From Plectosphaerella cucumerina (taxonomy: Eukaryota; Ascomycota; Sordariomycetes; Glomerellales; Plectosphaerellaceae), in NCBI GenBank assembly GCA_020746995.1, contig JAGPXD010000003.1:1-64000 (forward strand): a stretch of DNA of 64,000 nt, read 5' to 3'. Below the pieces are notes generated by a model. That model did not search any database and was not told the origin of the DNA. It saw nothing but the letters and a program-made list of their open reading frames with translations. Positions 42,759-54,200 of the stretch are shown one piece after another (positions within the stretch are counted from its first letter, which is position 1; every line of letters starts with the position of its first letter). The position numbers and the translations under genes are program-made.

Positions 42759-45284
42759 CCAGAAACATGCAGAATATTCGGGTCGTGTTGTTGGCTGCTT
42801 TAGCCTGGCGCTCTTCTGCCGCCCGGCGTCAAATCCCTCCTCTCGGGGGTACAGCCTCAGGGCCCAACAGCTGGATAATTCACAACGAATGGACAGCGGA
42901 AGCTCCGCCAGCCGACACAGATGCGGGTAGCTTCAGCTTGTCTCCGAAAGTGCCCCTCTCTCACACTGCTGGCCATCACTCTCGGAACGATGTGGGATCT
43001 CGAGGGCTGCATAACCCCAACACGACCTTTGCCACACGCCAGTCCTACGGCTTTTTGGGAGGGATGGATCCCCATCTTCTCACCGCTCCTAATTTGACTC
43101 CGAATCACATCCGAAGCCACGCCACCAGATGGTGTACGCGCCCCCGTCCCTCACACGAGACCCCCTTATAACAACAGCTCAATATGACCAGCTCTCCATC
43201 GGGATTGGCGTCCCACATTTTCGTCCGTATGCAGAGCTTGCCTCTACCATTCACATCCTGCTTCATAGCCTGCAGTACTCACCAAAAGGGTAAGCTGGTG
43301 GGGTGTGGCTGGTCAGCACACGCACCGGCAGGTGAGTGAGGAGACGGGAGACCTCTCTGCCTTCATCGGCACTGTCGTGTCCCCAGAGAGCATCCATACC
43401 CTGCGTGCTGCCTGTTACTTGCGGCAGAATGGCACCTACCTTGCCATTTCTTGTGCTTGACATCGCGTCAAGCTAGCCACAGCCCCATATATGCCGAAGC
43501 AGGAGCAGCAGCCGTGATCGGAATGTGGTTTTGCTGATGTGTGCGTACTTGGTACATTCGTGCTTAAGCAACACTGTGCATCTCCACACACTGGCTCACG
43601 AATTGTCCTGGGCTATGAAAACCTGAAAGCACCTAGGAAGATTGGGCGGGCGAGTAGCAAGGGCGTCCGGCATCGTCCGGGGTTGTTTCCCACCAGACTT
43701 TGCTACGTGTTTTCTCCGATTGGATCGTGATGGGCCGTGTTGCGTCGCGTCGTTTCTGCTTCCTTGCTTATATCTCAGTGCGGGGGCTATATCAAGGCCT
43801 GAAAGGAAACATTGTGGCACCTCTGTTGTTCCTGGTCTCAGGGTGGATCAAGCATGCCTGGCCCGAGGTCAGAAACATATAAAGACGTAGTCCTAGGTAG
43901 AACCCCATCGATGGAGATCGGATTGGCATGCAAAGCCTGTTATTCCACGGGTCAGAACAAGGTCAGGAATGATACGACTGGGAAGCAATAGCCAAGAAGA
44001 CAGCGGGTCCAGAAGCGCAGATCCCCTTTCACTAGGTACGGGATATTCGCCCTTGTGCGGGCTGCCCACCTTGACCTGGACCCGGACGCCCGGATGCCTT
44101 GGCACATAGTATTCCCCGTCTTGCCGATACAGTTGCCGCTGGTTTGACAAGCCCAGGGATTACAAGTCGTTCCCTTCACCCCTCTCCTCGTGTTGGCCGC
44201 CAGGGGCTATCAGTGACACCAGACGTGGCTGATTCAACCTCGCCGTCGGTTTGCCGTCGGTTTGCCGCTTGTCACAAAGGCGAAGATCGAGCAAATTGGC
44301 GAGCTGCCGTTGTCTTTGGGAGCGAGGTACATTCCAACGGCTTGAACGACACCTGCCCCGCAGCGTCGGACGAAATTGAATCACATCCCGAGCGGCGTGC
44401 GGGTTTGTTTTATGTTACATGCGGTGTGGATGTCCATGTCCGTTTCCGGAGGGCTAATCTAGGGTTTCCATGGGACGGCTTGTTGCTTGGGACCGGTCCC
44501 AGCTTCGCGACAAGGGGGAGGCCCGACCCAAATGAGCAGAGTACGTCAGGTAAGGAGTTATGATACATGATTCTAGGGAGTTCCTAACTTTCTTCCACAT
44601 GAGGAACATCGAAATATGAAAACAGTATGAAAACAATGGCGCAGAGCCTACATCTAGATGCCCAAGGGGCACCACATGTCGCCCAGACCGGCGCGCCTGC
44701 ATGATGCAGGACTAGAGAGGTCAGGAGATTGACCTATATGATGTGACAAGGGTCAGGCATGTACGTCCAGGTTGTCGTCCAGCGGCAACACCCAAACTCC
44801 TCCGATCTTTCCTTGTGATGTGTGACCCAAGTTTCTAGAAGACGAACTCCTGTCGCCGGGTATAAGTATTACCGTCTCGAGTCATTTGCGTGGTGTTTTG
44901 AGAGAAGAGCAAGCGTCAAACGTCGTGAGAATGTCCCAGTCTAGATCATCGCCGTCGTTGAGCAGGTAGGGTGATGCAGACAAGTCTGCGGTCAAGTGAG
45001 GGAAAACAAAAGGGGGTTACATGTAGGTTGAAAAGGTCGCAAATTACATGGTGATTAGGTAGATAGTATGAGGCAGGAAAATCGTTGGAATGAAGAAGAA
45101 GGCGGGGCAGAAGGGGATAATTCGGGTATCGTAGATGCTGTCAACATTTCGTGTTCCTGGTCAGCTCCACTGCTCCAGGTCGTCGTGCTCTGTCGGCCGC
45201 TCCGAACTGTCAGGAGAGCTGCTGTCCTGTGTAGGTGATGTCCCCAGCCTCAGGTGCCGAAGCTCTGGGAGGGGACACTGATTG
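42759..45284. other. Long intergenic region between PanE-like and Myb-like genes
   Basis: These 2.5 kb lie between two convergent genes. Several short frames exist on both strands (for example 42767-43171), none with recognisable domains or supporting splice structure. Composition is normal, without RIP. Part of it is probably the long 3' UTR of the Myb-like gene. No tRNA or repeat was identified. Confidence 0.45.
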
Positions 45285-46527
45285 CTATAAAGCTGCCCCA
45301 ATCAGCTCGTCGTACCGCTCGCGGCATGCGGCTGGGGTGAAGCCAGAGCCGACTTTGTTTGCGACGATCCTCCATTTCTCGCTTTCATAGTCTTGTATAG
45401 CTGTGCGAAGCTTCTGGTCCTGAAAAATGCTGTTAGCCATGTTCTGGGGATATGCCGGTAAGATAACAAACGGCGAAGGCGCAACTGCGTGTTGCGGCAA
45501 CGTCAACTTACGGTTTCTTCCGTCCACTGGGTTGTCTTTGCCTTGAGCTTGGTACAGTAGCGGACTTGCAAGGTACCAGAGCTGCGTCCGGGGAAGAAGT
45601 CGGCAATTTGTTTCCATGTCAGGTTCTTGTTCTCTTTCAGATCGATCAGAAGTTGGTCGTCTTCTGGCGTGAACTTCAGCTTGGGCCCTTTCGGCCTGGG
45701 AGCAGGAAGAGGCATCCCTGCCTGTCCGACAACATTCGGGGCACCCCCACCACTGCCTTCTCCTTCCCGCCTCAGAAGCTTTGACGGTGGCCCAGTGTCG
45801 GGTAAACGATGGTGGTGATGCGTCGGGTGTTGCATATGATGGGAAGCTGTCGCCTGTGAGTATGCTGCCGCGAGGGGGCTCTGTTGCATGCTGTCCATTC
45901 CACTCTGGTCCAGAGCACCGATGTCGAGGTCATCCGGTCTCGGGCGCTTGACTGGGGCATGCCCGTGGACAGGCGACGCGGTTACCACCGAAGGATAGAG
46001 CGGCGCGATGGAGGGACCGGGGGCGAACTGAGGGGGGGCGAGCGGGCGCACATGGCTCATGTGCGAGGCATCCATCAGCATCTGGTGGGGGTGGTGCTGG
46101 TGCTGGTGCTGGTGTTGGTGGTGCTGAGGCATGGAGGGATGGTGACCGCCGTGATGCCCATGGTGCCCCCCAGCCGGTTCAGGCAAGCCGGTTCCATGGC
46201 TCAGAGGCCCACGGTGGTGGGAGGACAAGTCGTATCCGTGCTGCTGATGGCTTTGATCGGCCGGGTGCGTCTCTTGCACAGAGTAGTCGACATTGTAGTC
46301 CCCCACTCGGTAGTTGCCCGCCAGCGTGCCTGCTATGCATGGGTCCCGCCAGAGCAGATTGCTCTGGCTGGCCGCCGGACCCTGTAGTGAGATAATCTGG
46401 TCGGTTGCTGCCTCCAAAGGCGGCGCCGGCACTGAGGTGACTCTGCGACCTGTGTGCTGAGACGTCGTGGGGTTCGTCGGACGGCGATGGGCCTCGGGAG
46501 GATGGCTTCCCGACAACCACGGCGCTT
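45285..46527 (-). CDS. Two-SANT Myb-like DNA-binding protein (5' end unresolved)
   Basis: The last exon is 45419-45285. The preceding exon ends at 45512 and runs up to about 46527. The intron has a GTAAGT donor, GGCTAAC branch and TTTCAG acceptor, phase 0. The C-terminal half has two Myb/SANT repeats: KLKFTPEDDQLLIDLKE with LTWKQIADFFPGRS, then TTQWTEETDQKLRTAI and KWRIVANKVGSGFTPAACRE, the second split by the intron. Before them lies a long disordered region with His/Gln runs (HHQHQHQHQHH). No ATG starts the open frame; a TGA lies at 46549-46547. The start must therefore be in an upstream exon, perhaps spliced at the GCTGACAG before 46527. The product is probably a nuclear transcription regulator; targets are unknown. 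Confidence 0.72.
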
Positions 46528-46529
46528 CT

Positions 46530-49500
46530 GTCAGCGTGTGAAGAGTTCAGACGCCTCGGTTCTCAGTCGTCGGGGCAAGGGCCGTGGTGTTTTGTGTCGA
46601 AAAGTCCGTGGTCCGTAGGTAAGGTAGGTATGGAAAGGCGCTGGAGGTGGGGGCGAGTTGAAGAGGCTCGGCGAACTTAGTCAACTAAAAAAAAGTTGAA
46701 CAAGAAAGGAAGCCGGGGTTTTGGGGGACAGTTGGAAAAGGAAAAGATTAGGGCGATTAGGTGATCGATGGCCGCGAATGTAACCATGTATGTAAGTTTG
46801 TTGGTCGCCACCGTGCTTGAGAGCTATCAGGATCTTCCCTCGATATAGCTCCCTTTTAGCTCCGGGAGTGCGTGCGATGAAGCTCAAAAAAACGGCAGTA
46901 CCGGACCGGGCAGGGCCCTGGTTATATCATCTGATGTATCCATCCCGTTGGATGGGGAGAACGGGGGACGGCGTGACAGTCTCCCTTGAGGTGTGGGGTG
47001 AACGAGGCAGCCTCCAGGCCGTTGTTGGCGACAAACCAGTCGTGCCCACTCACAGCATGACGGGGAGTCAAATGAAGCGGACCGCGGACAGTCCGAGGCA
47101 AGATGCGGAGTCGACCACCCTTGCCTGGAGGGGATAATGGCATAATTTGAGGACATTATGCCAGACATGTCCCAGGTCGACAAGCAGGCAGACCCCTGCC
47201 ATCGTCCAAGTATGATGCGGAGGCGGGTGACGACAAGGTTGGGGTGTGTAGGGCTGGCTGAAGAGGTGACCGTTGTTCTCGTCTTCGAGACAGCTCCCAC
47301 CCAGACGGTAGACAGACGAGAAGGTACAAGGGGGCCGGGCAACCTCTTCTCCGGTGACAGGCACCTCTGGCACGGGACGGGCCAGGGGCAGGGGCCTCCT
47401 AGGGGAGGGTGCGAGTCGCTGGCGGATTGGAGCAGGACCGTTGCTGGGTGCCGCTGGCGCCCAGTCGTTGCATGAGGGAGCCGACGTTGCCTTTCAACTT
47501 TGACGCCCTCTCGTGGGACTTGTCGCGGTGGTGACACCTCCGCAAAACAGGACCTGATCCCTCCTTCCTCCTCAAGTCCCGCCAGCCAGCCATCCCCCTC
47601 CCCTGGCGTTGGGCAGAACATGGAAGCAGGGACACCATGGTTCGCCACGGCGGGCGTGTTCCTAGGGCATGGGGGTTTTCCCGCCTGCCTGCTGCGCTCA
47701 GCGTGCTCTTGAGGATGGGCTATACTAGGACAGGGGACTTATAATAAGCCGCCGTAGACATGCCTCTTGACCACGCGATAGGGCCGCCAGCATTCCGTCG
47801 GGGACAGGCGAGTAGTCCCAGTAGGGAAGGCGCACCTCCATTCCGACAATTTGGCGATGATGGAAAAGCGGGCAAGGGGGTCAGGGTGTGAGGCCAGACC
47901 CGGACGAGAGACCTGCGACAAAATCAGTGGGAGACTGGGAGTGCGTTCCCGGAAAGCCGTCGTTAGCGTGTCATCTCGACTTGGCCTTGCGCGTGCTTTT
48001 ACGCTCAGACGTGGCCTCGGACCGGGGTGGGGGGCAGATCGGGGCGGACTCGGCGGAGGGTGCTTGGGTGCTTCCGTTCCTGAGACCCTTGCAGTTGAGG
48101 TACTACCAGTAAGTATGCGATTGAACGCGGGCAGGGGCAGAAGAAGCGCTGCCAAGATGCGAAGACTCCTGTGTTGCGATGCGTTAGTGAGGCCGGAGTA
48201 CCTTCACCCTCGTGATGGCCAATGCAACTTCATCTCAGCTCAGGGGAGAGAAGACGTTGCCGAGACGCAGACTGGCCGCATTGCCGCCCAGTCCGGCATG
48301 CGCTGCTCCAATTCTGAACTTCAGAAGTGTCATTGGTGGTATCAAAATGGGTGCCAGGGGTCGGAGAGGGGAGGGGGGGCATCGATGAACTTGAAGGTCC
48401 CGAGACCGGGATACGCATGACAGAGACACGTTTCATACGCACCTGGTAATTAAAAGATGCTCTATGCGAGGCCTGGCCAGGGATTGAGGCTTCTAGAAAG
48501 TGTCGAACCCTTCTAGCGTTCTATTTGACTTTCTTCAACGGCCGTGTCGAGACATTCCGAGCACCGGCAGGCTGGAAACTCGAAAGCGAGTGTGCGCGCC
48601 CCCCCGTGCCCTGACGACGGGCATTTTGGAAAATCGCATGACGATTGCGAGTATCGCATGACAGATGTGACCAGCTTCCTCGATTGACCTGCTACGTCAG
48701 TTAACCTGCTGCTTCGATTGATCTGCTGCATCGATTGACCTGCTACATCGATCAACCTGTTGAAGGCTAGCTACCGCAAGGAGAATGGCGGCCTCGATTA
48801 CAGGGCTGGCATGGATTATGAGGCATGCGATTCTCCTAAAGGCCCTCGAAGCGAGATCCATCTCAACTCAGAATTGAACTAGCACTGCACTACCGGCACC
48901 CAGACGCTTGGGCGACCAACTATAAGACTTGGCCGTCGACATGAGACGAAGAACTTGGGGTCAGGACGGACCGCCAGGTGTTCAAGCTGTGGTAACCCAA
49001 AAGATGAACCGCCGCCCGAAGCGGACAAAGAAGCTGAAGGGTCGGCTGACCTGGAAATCTCAGCCCCTGGCACCAACTAGGTGCATTGCCCAAGATACCG
49101 TCCTGACACCTCGGGAGCTATCATCCGATTGTCGACCACGGCGGGTCAAGAGGTCGGGAGCTTTGGCCTTGCCAAATGATGTCTGGCAGCTGGAGCTCGA
49201 CCTGAAAGATCTAGTTTTGACCGCCAAACTCACTGCACCGCACCTGGCCGAGAAAATTCCCAAGCACACCCCTGTATCATGCATTTTCGTTTGATCGTCC
49301 GGTCATCTTATGACCCGTACGCTCCCTAAGACGATTCACGGCCATTCGAAACAAACCTGTCCCTGCGGAACAGCATCATCGCGATATCCGCCCAACATTG
49401 GCGAGCCGCAGAGCAGTTGCCGGACAAGGCAAAGGCAATGCGACACACATCGTAACTTAACGAAGCGTGACAAAGCAATTTCAAATCAGAGGCATCTAGT

Positions 49501-51245
49501 GAGCGGCCTTCAGGTTCTCGTCTATCTTCTGCCTGGCATCCGGGCGATTTTGATGTCCGCCAATGCAGCCCAAGCAATGATGCAGCGCGCTAGAGGTCTG
49601 CGCGACCCCCGATGAACGACACGCAGATATTGGGTCGAGAGAGAAATGGGTGGCAATCCACGTTGTTGCGCCTCTAATATTGGAAACGGGTCAACGTCAG
49701 GATCGGCACAACGGGCCCCTCCCAGGCATCTCAAAGGGTTCTCGCGAAGCCGCTAAAACATATAGATTCAATTATTGACAAGGGCCGGACCCGTTGATGA
49801 CGATTGCTCCAGGGCCCTGACGGCCCCCTTCGTTTGTTCCACGCCGTCGGACGTGTTCGTCAGGAGCTTGCTGACGTCCCGCCTGACCGGACTCGGCGGC
49901 CACCCTAGCACATTTCCCTACCCCTGCCCCCGTTGAAGTGCGCTCGCCGTGGCCAAACGCGCCCCGCGCGATGGCCTTCGAGGTCGATCAGACGCATGGA
50001 CGCATGAACCAAGGCAATATGAGGCGCGGACCGGGTGATTAAACCTTCCAGGAACTTGCATCCGCCCCCAAGCCCCTTCATACCCAGCTTACCTATCAAG
50101 CCAGGCATGTTTTACGGCTGACACGGATGTGACGAACATCATCTTGCTCGCTCATGGACGGGTTATTGCACATGGCCATCGTTGCGCCTGGTTCTGACAA
50201 AGATCCATCTAAGCCCAGTTCAAGTTGCATCAGATGCTTCCATGCCTTGCTACTACCTACCTTAGGTAAGTAGGTCCAGGTACTGACAGCTGATCACAGG
50301 TCGAACCAGTGCCCAGTGTGCTTGTAATAGCCTCCTCGCATGGAGAAGCTTGCAGGTACCTCAGCCCGCCGTTCGTTGTCAAAAAAATAGCATCCCGTGG
50401 CACGTCAAATACAAGTACCTAGATAGACTCACGCGCGCCCCAGCAGAATATCATCGCCTACATCGCCTCAATCTGCCAACTTCAGTAGCCGCATGTACAA
50501 CCCCCTGCCTTGCATTGCATCCCAGGAACCGGAACAGGACATCCTGGCTCATGCCCCGGATATTGCCGACCTAGGCCGATAGATGCTTACGCTACCCAGC
50601 TTACCAGATGATCTACTGTCTTGGGAGCCCTCCAGCTCTAGGTACAGTCTAAATCTGGCATGTGGCCAATGCAACCCCATACCACATGCAAATCATTACC
50701 CGTTCTTCCTGTTCTCTCGTGGCAAAGGTCCTGTTTTTAGCGACGATGAACATGGTTCCCTCCCCACCATCAGGGCTTCCATCACCTAAACCAGCAAACT
50801 ATTGTTTTCGGACAGAGATTGCACCGTCACTTGATCGGACGAGGGTTCGATTTTGAATGCACCAACTCGCTTCTCGCCGCCCTCCTGTTGTTACATTGAC
50901 AAGACCTATCGACTACCCTCCCCTTCGCTTTACAGAGAAAATACAGCAAAATCATCGAGCGAAGGAAATTACATGAATAACACACACCCGCAACGCCTCA
51001 GGACAAATTCTCCGTGCGGTACGTCCAAACTTCGGGCAAGCTGAGGGTTCCCTCTTGGGCCTCCGTCGCCACTTCTCCTAATTGATACCCGCATGATGGA
51101 CCCTGGGGCGCAGATCAACTTGCCCCCTACCCGCCATTCCAAGGCTGTGGCACCCGAAAACCCCCCCTGCTTGCAGCCCCAACCTTGTCGTCAATAGTTT
51201 GTCCCGGAACCCTGTGCACGCAGCAGGGGTGGTGTGACGGGATGT
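46530..51245. other. 4.7-kb gene-poor region upstream of the Myb-like gene
   Basis: No credible coding gene was found on either strand in this stretch between the Myb-like gene and the PRP8 3' end. Short frames lack domains, ATG contexts or splice partners. It probably contains the long promoter and 5' UTR exons of the Myb-like regulator plus the PRP8 3' flank. It holds a 17-bp minisatellite (48680-48764) and a near-palindrome around CCTACCTTAGGTAAGTAGG (about 50256-50274). Composition is normal and not RIPped. Confidence 0.5.
48680..48764. repeat. 17-bp minisatellite, five units
   Basis: Five consecutive 17-bp units start at 48680, 48697, 48714, 48731 and 48748. The consensus is TCGATTGACCTGCTRCA, with one to six differences per unit. 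No flanking gene uses the repeat as coding sequence. Confidence 0.9.
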
Positions 51246-54200
51246 TTACGCGAAAGAGTCGTCGCGATCCACCCATATGTCTTCCAACTCCGCAAAGCTG
51301 TGGAAGTGGATGGGTCGGTGCTGATCGCTGTAGAAGGATTGGGGGGTGTCAAGCTTGACATGGATCGGCTTCTTTTCCAGGCCAGCAAATGCGCTGCCCA
51401 TGAAGCTGTAGTTCCACTTGCCATTCTCGGGCACGAGGAAGAAGCCCTTGAAGCGCGGGCTGAGCAGAAGCTTCCGCTTGGTTCCCATCGATGTCGTGAA
51501 GCCCTGAGGCTGGTCGCTGCCTGTGTCTTTGTTTTCGGCGCCCCACTTGTAGCCCTGCGGGGTGAGACCCCAAGCCGAAAGCGACACAGATCCGGGGGTG
51601 AAGGCGACAGAGACGGAGACAGTGTCGTTCTTGTCCCAGGTCTCATGGGCATCGAGAAGCTTGGCATGATCGGTGACGTCCATGGCCGACATGTAGGGCA
51701 GTTCTGAGCCAGACATGGTGTGGATGACGCCCAGTGGCTCCATGTTCTCGAGGAATTCGTGCTGCGGCAACTGTTGCGGAAGCTGCACGTTGCGGAGACC
51801 GCCAATCTGAGGAATCATGACGATGCACTTGATCTCCTTGATCTGGTCGTTGTCGGGAACTGAAGTGCCGTACAGGTACCCTGCGACCTGAACGCGAAGA
51901 TCCGCGATGGTGATGAATCGCTTGAGGATGTTGTTGGGCATGACATACGTGATGTCATCGCTGTCATTGTCGACAGACGAGACGTATATGTTGTTTGACT
52001 TCGTCCTCAGGTTGGAAGTGGCGATTGCTCTCGTACGCCACTCGGTCTTTGACGCGAACGTCTGTTGCTCAAACTGGGATGTTGTCGTGACGACAATCTC
52101 CTCGCCGTGGATGTTTTGGGTCTTGGTAGTGACCGCCGTCAACTGCTGTTGCTCCTGCTGCTGCTGTTCGATTTCTGCGGCCTGCTGCCTCTGCATGGAG
52201 GGTGCCGAGATCTCCATACCAAGAATGATGTCGCGAACTTCACTGCTGGTCAAGCTTGAGACGTTGACGTTGTTCTTCTTTCCGTAATCATTCAAGATGA
52301 GGTCGCGGAGCTGTACCTCGACCTTGATCCAATCCTCATCGGACAGAGATGGCCAGATGTGGTGTTCCTGCGTGATGACTGTCTTGTCGGGGCGGAGGAT
52401 GAGCTTTGTCTTGTCAGGGTTGACATGAAGCGCACGGAGGATGAGAATCAACCGCGAGAAGGCAGTATAGGACGAGAGTGACTTCAACCATTCATCGTAC
52501 AGGTTGAACAAGACCATCTGAGGCTCAGTGGCACGGAGAATCATGTCGCCAAGCTTCTCAACCTTCATGGCAGCCTGGAATGGAAGCTGCAACTCAGAGG
52601 CCCTGATGGAGATGTTTGGGAAGTCGAGGAGGTGCACCTCCAGAGGATCCAAAAGACCCTTGCGCGTGACAATGAGCTGCTTGGGCTGCTCCTCGACGGG
52701 TAGGGATCGGATGAGGGCGGCGACTTCTTCGGCCGTCTTCCACTTTGCGAGTTGGCCGAGTCGTTTCTGGCCAGCCCAGACGCTGGTGTGGATGATCTTG
52801 AGGAAGAGCTGACCGGTACGGGGATTGAAGATGAAGATGGCACCGTTGATCGGCTTCGTCGTCAGGTTGCCTTCGAACGTCTTGTGAATGGTGACACGAT
52901 AGACGTTTGTGTCATCGATGAACAGCTGCGTCTGGTTGCTGAAGAGCTCTGAGTAGTTCTGAGAATTGAGGAACTCTTGGGTGTTCTCAGAGGCATACAG
53001 CTGCAGGCCCTTCCTGATACGCTCCCGCAGCACGTAAAGCGCAGGGTTGGCCTTCATGACCTTCGCCATGGCCTGCTGGATCAACACCTTGAGTCCAGGG
53101 AAATACATGCCGTAGGCGGAGTACAAGTTGTAGGCGAGGTCGATACCGACCATCAATCCGGTGGCGGAGGGATAGATGCTGGCGCTGTCCGTGGTGTAGT
53201 CAAGATACTTGGCGCGCGTGTAGCGTTCGATGTCATGCGAGTCGTAATCACCGTAGCGGAGCTGAACGTCGACCCAGAACTTGGTCGTGGTGGTCGGCTC
53301 GATCACATCCTTGGTGTCGAAGAGCATGGAGGGCCGGGTGACGTTCCATTTGTGACTGGCAAAGAGGAGAATGTCGGCACAGCTGCTGTTCATCTTGTAG
53401 GACTTGCGAGGATGGATTGTCTCCTTCTGGACAGTCTCGATGCCGAGGGACTCAAGTTCCTGATCGAACACTTGGCAGAGGTCCATGACCACCGATTCGT
53501 GTATCTTCTGCCACAAATGAGCACGGAAGATTTGGATGAGAGAGATCTTCAGGGTCGGAATTTTGCCATGAAGGAAGATGCCTGTCAAATCGAGCTGCAC
53601 TTGGAAACCGACATACACGTTGGCTCTGTTGATGGTTGGTGACCACCACAGCGTGAATCGACGGTTGGGAATCTGGTTCAGACCAGACCGCTGTGCGTTG
53701 GTGAGCTTCTTGAACTTCATGCTCTCTTCGAAACCACTGTTGTGAAGAACCAGATGGTCGTGGCGCAGGTAAAGTTGATCTCCGTCGACCCTGAAGCCAG
53801 CCCATTCCGTGGCGGTGGGCTCGAGATGAATGTCCATGATCTTGAAGCTGTGTGACGTGGGTGTCGCGTCCCCGTTTGCTTCCGCGCGCAGAAGCAGGCA
53901 TGGGATCTCCGCCAGATTTCCGGAGATGTGCGCGGTGACGTTGGGGCTTTGCGCAGAATAACAAACTTCTGGTGACGCGCGTGGCAGGACATCCGCGCCG
54001 AAACCCAACGATCGGGCCAGGGCGACGATGCTCCAAAGCATATCGCACGGAGAGCAATCTCCTTGCGCCAAGTCAACCGAGTTTTCTGCCGAGTTCCAAC
54101 AGCCCCGTTGATCCAAGAGACCGGCGAGTACACCGAGACGGATAGCACGGGAGTTCTGTGCGTACAAGGAGGGAATGCCCTTGTGGTCGCAACGACCGTC

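Noticed and set aside
42767..43171. 134-codon frame with a hydrophobic start directly after the PanE-like gene
   Set aside because: It begins only a few bases after the upstream stop, has no cysteine pattern or domain and is most simply 3' UTR.
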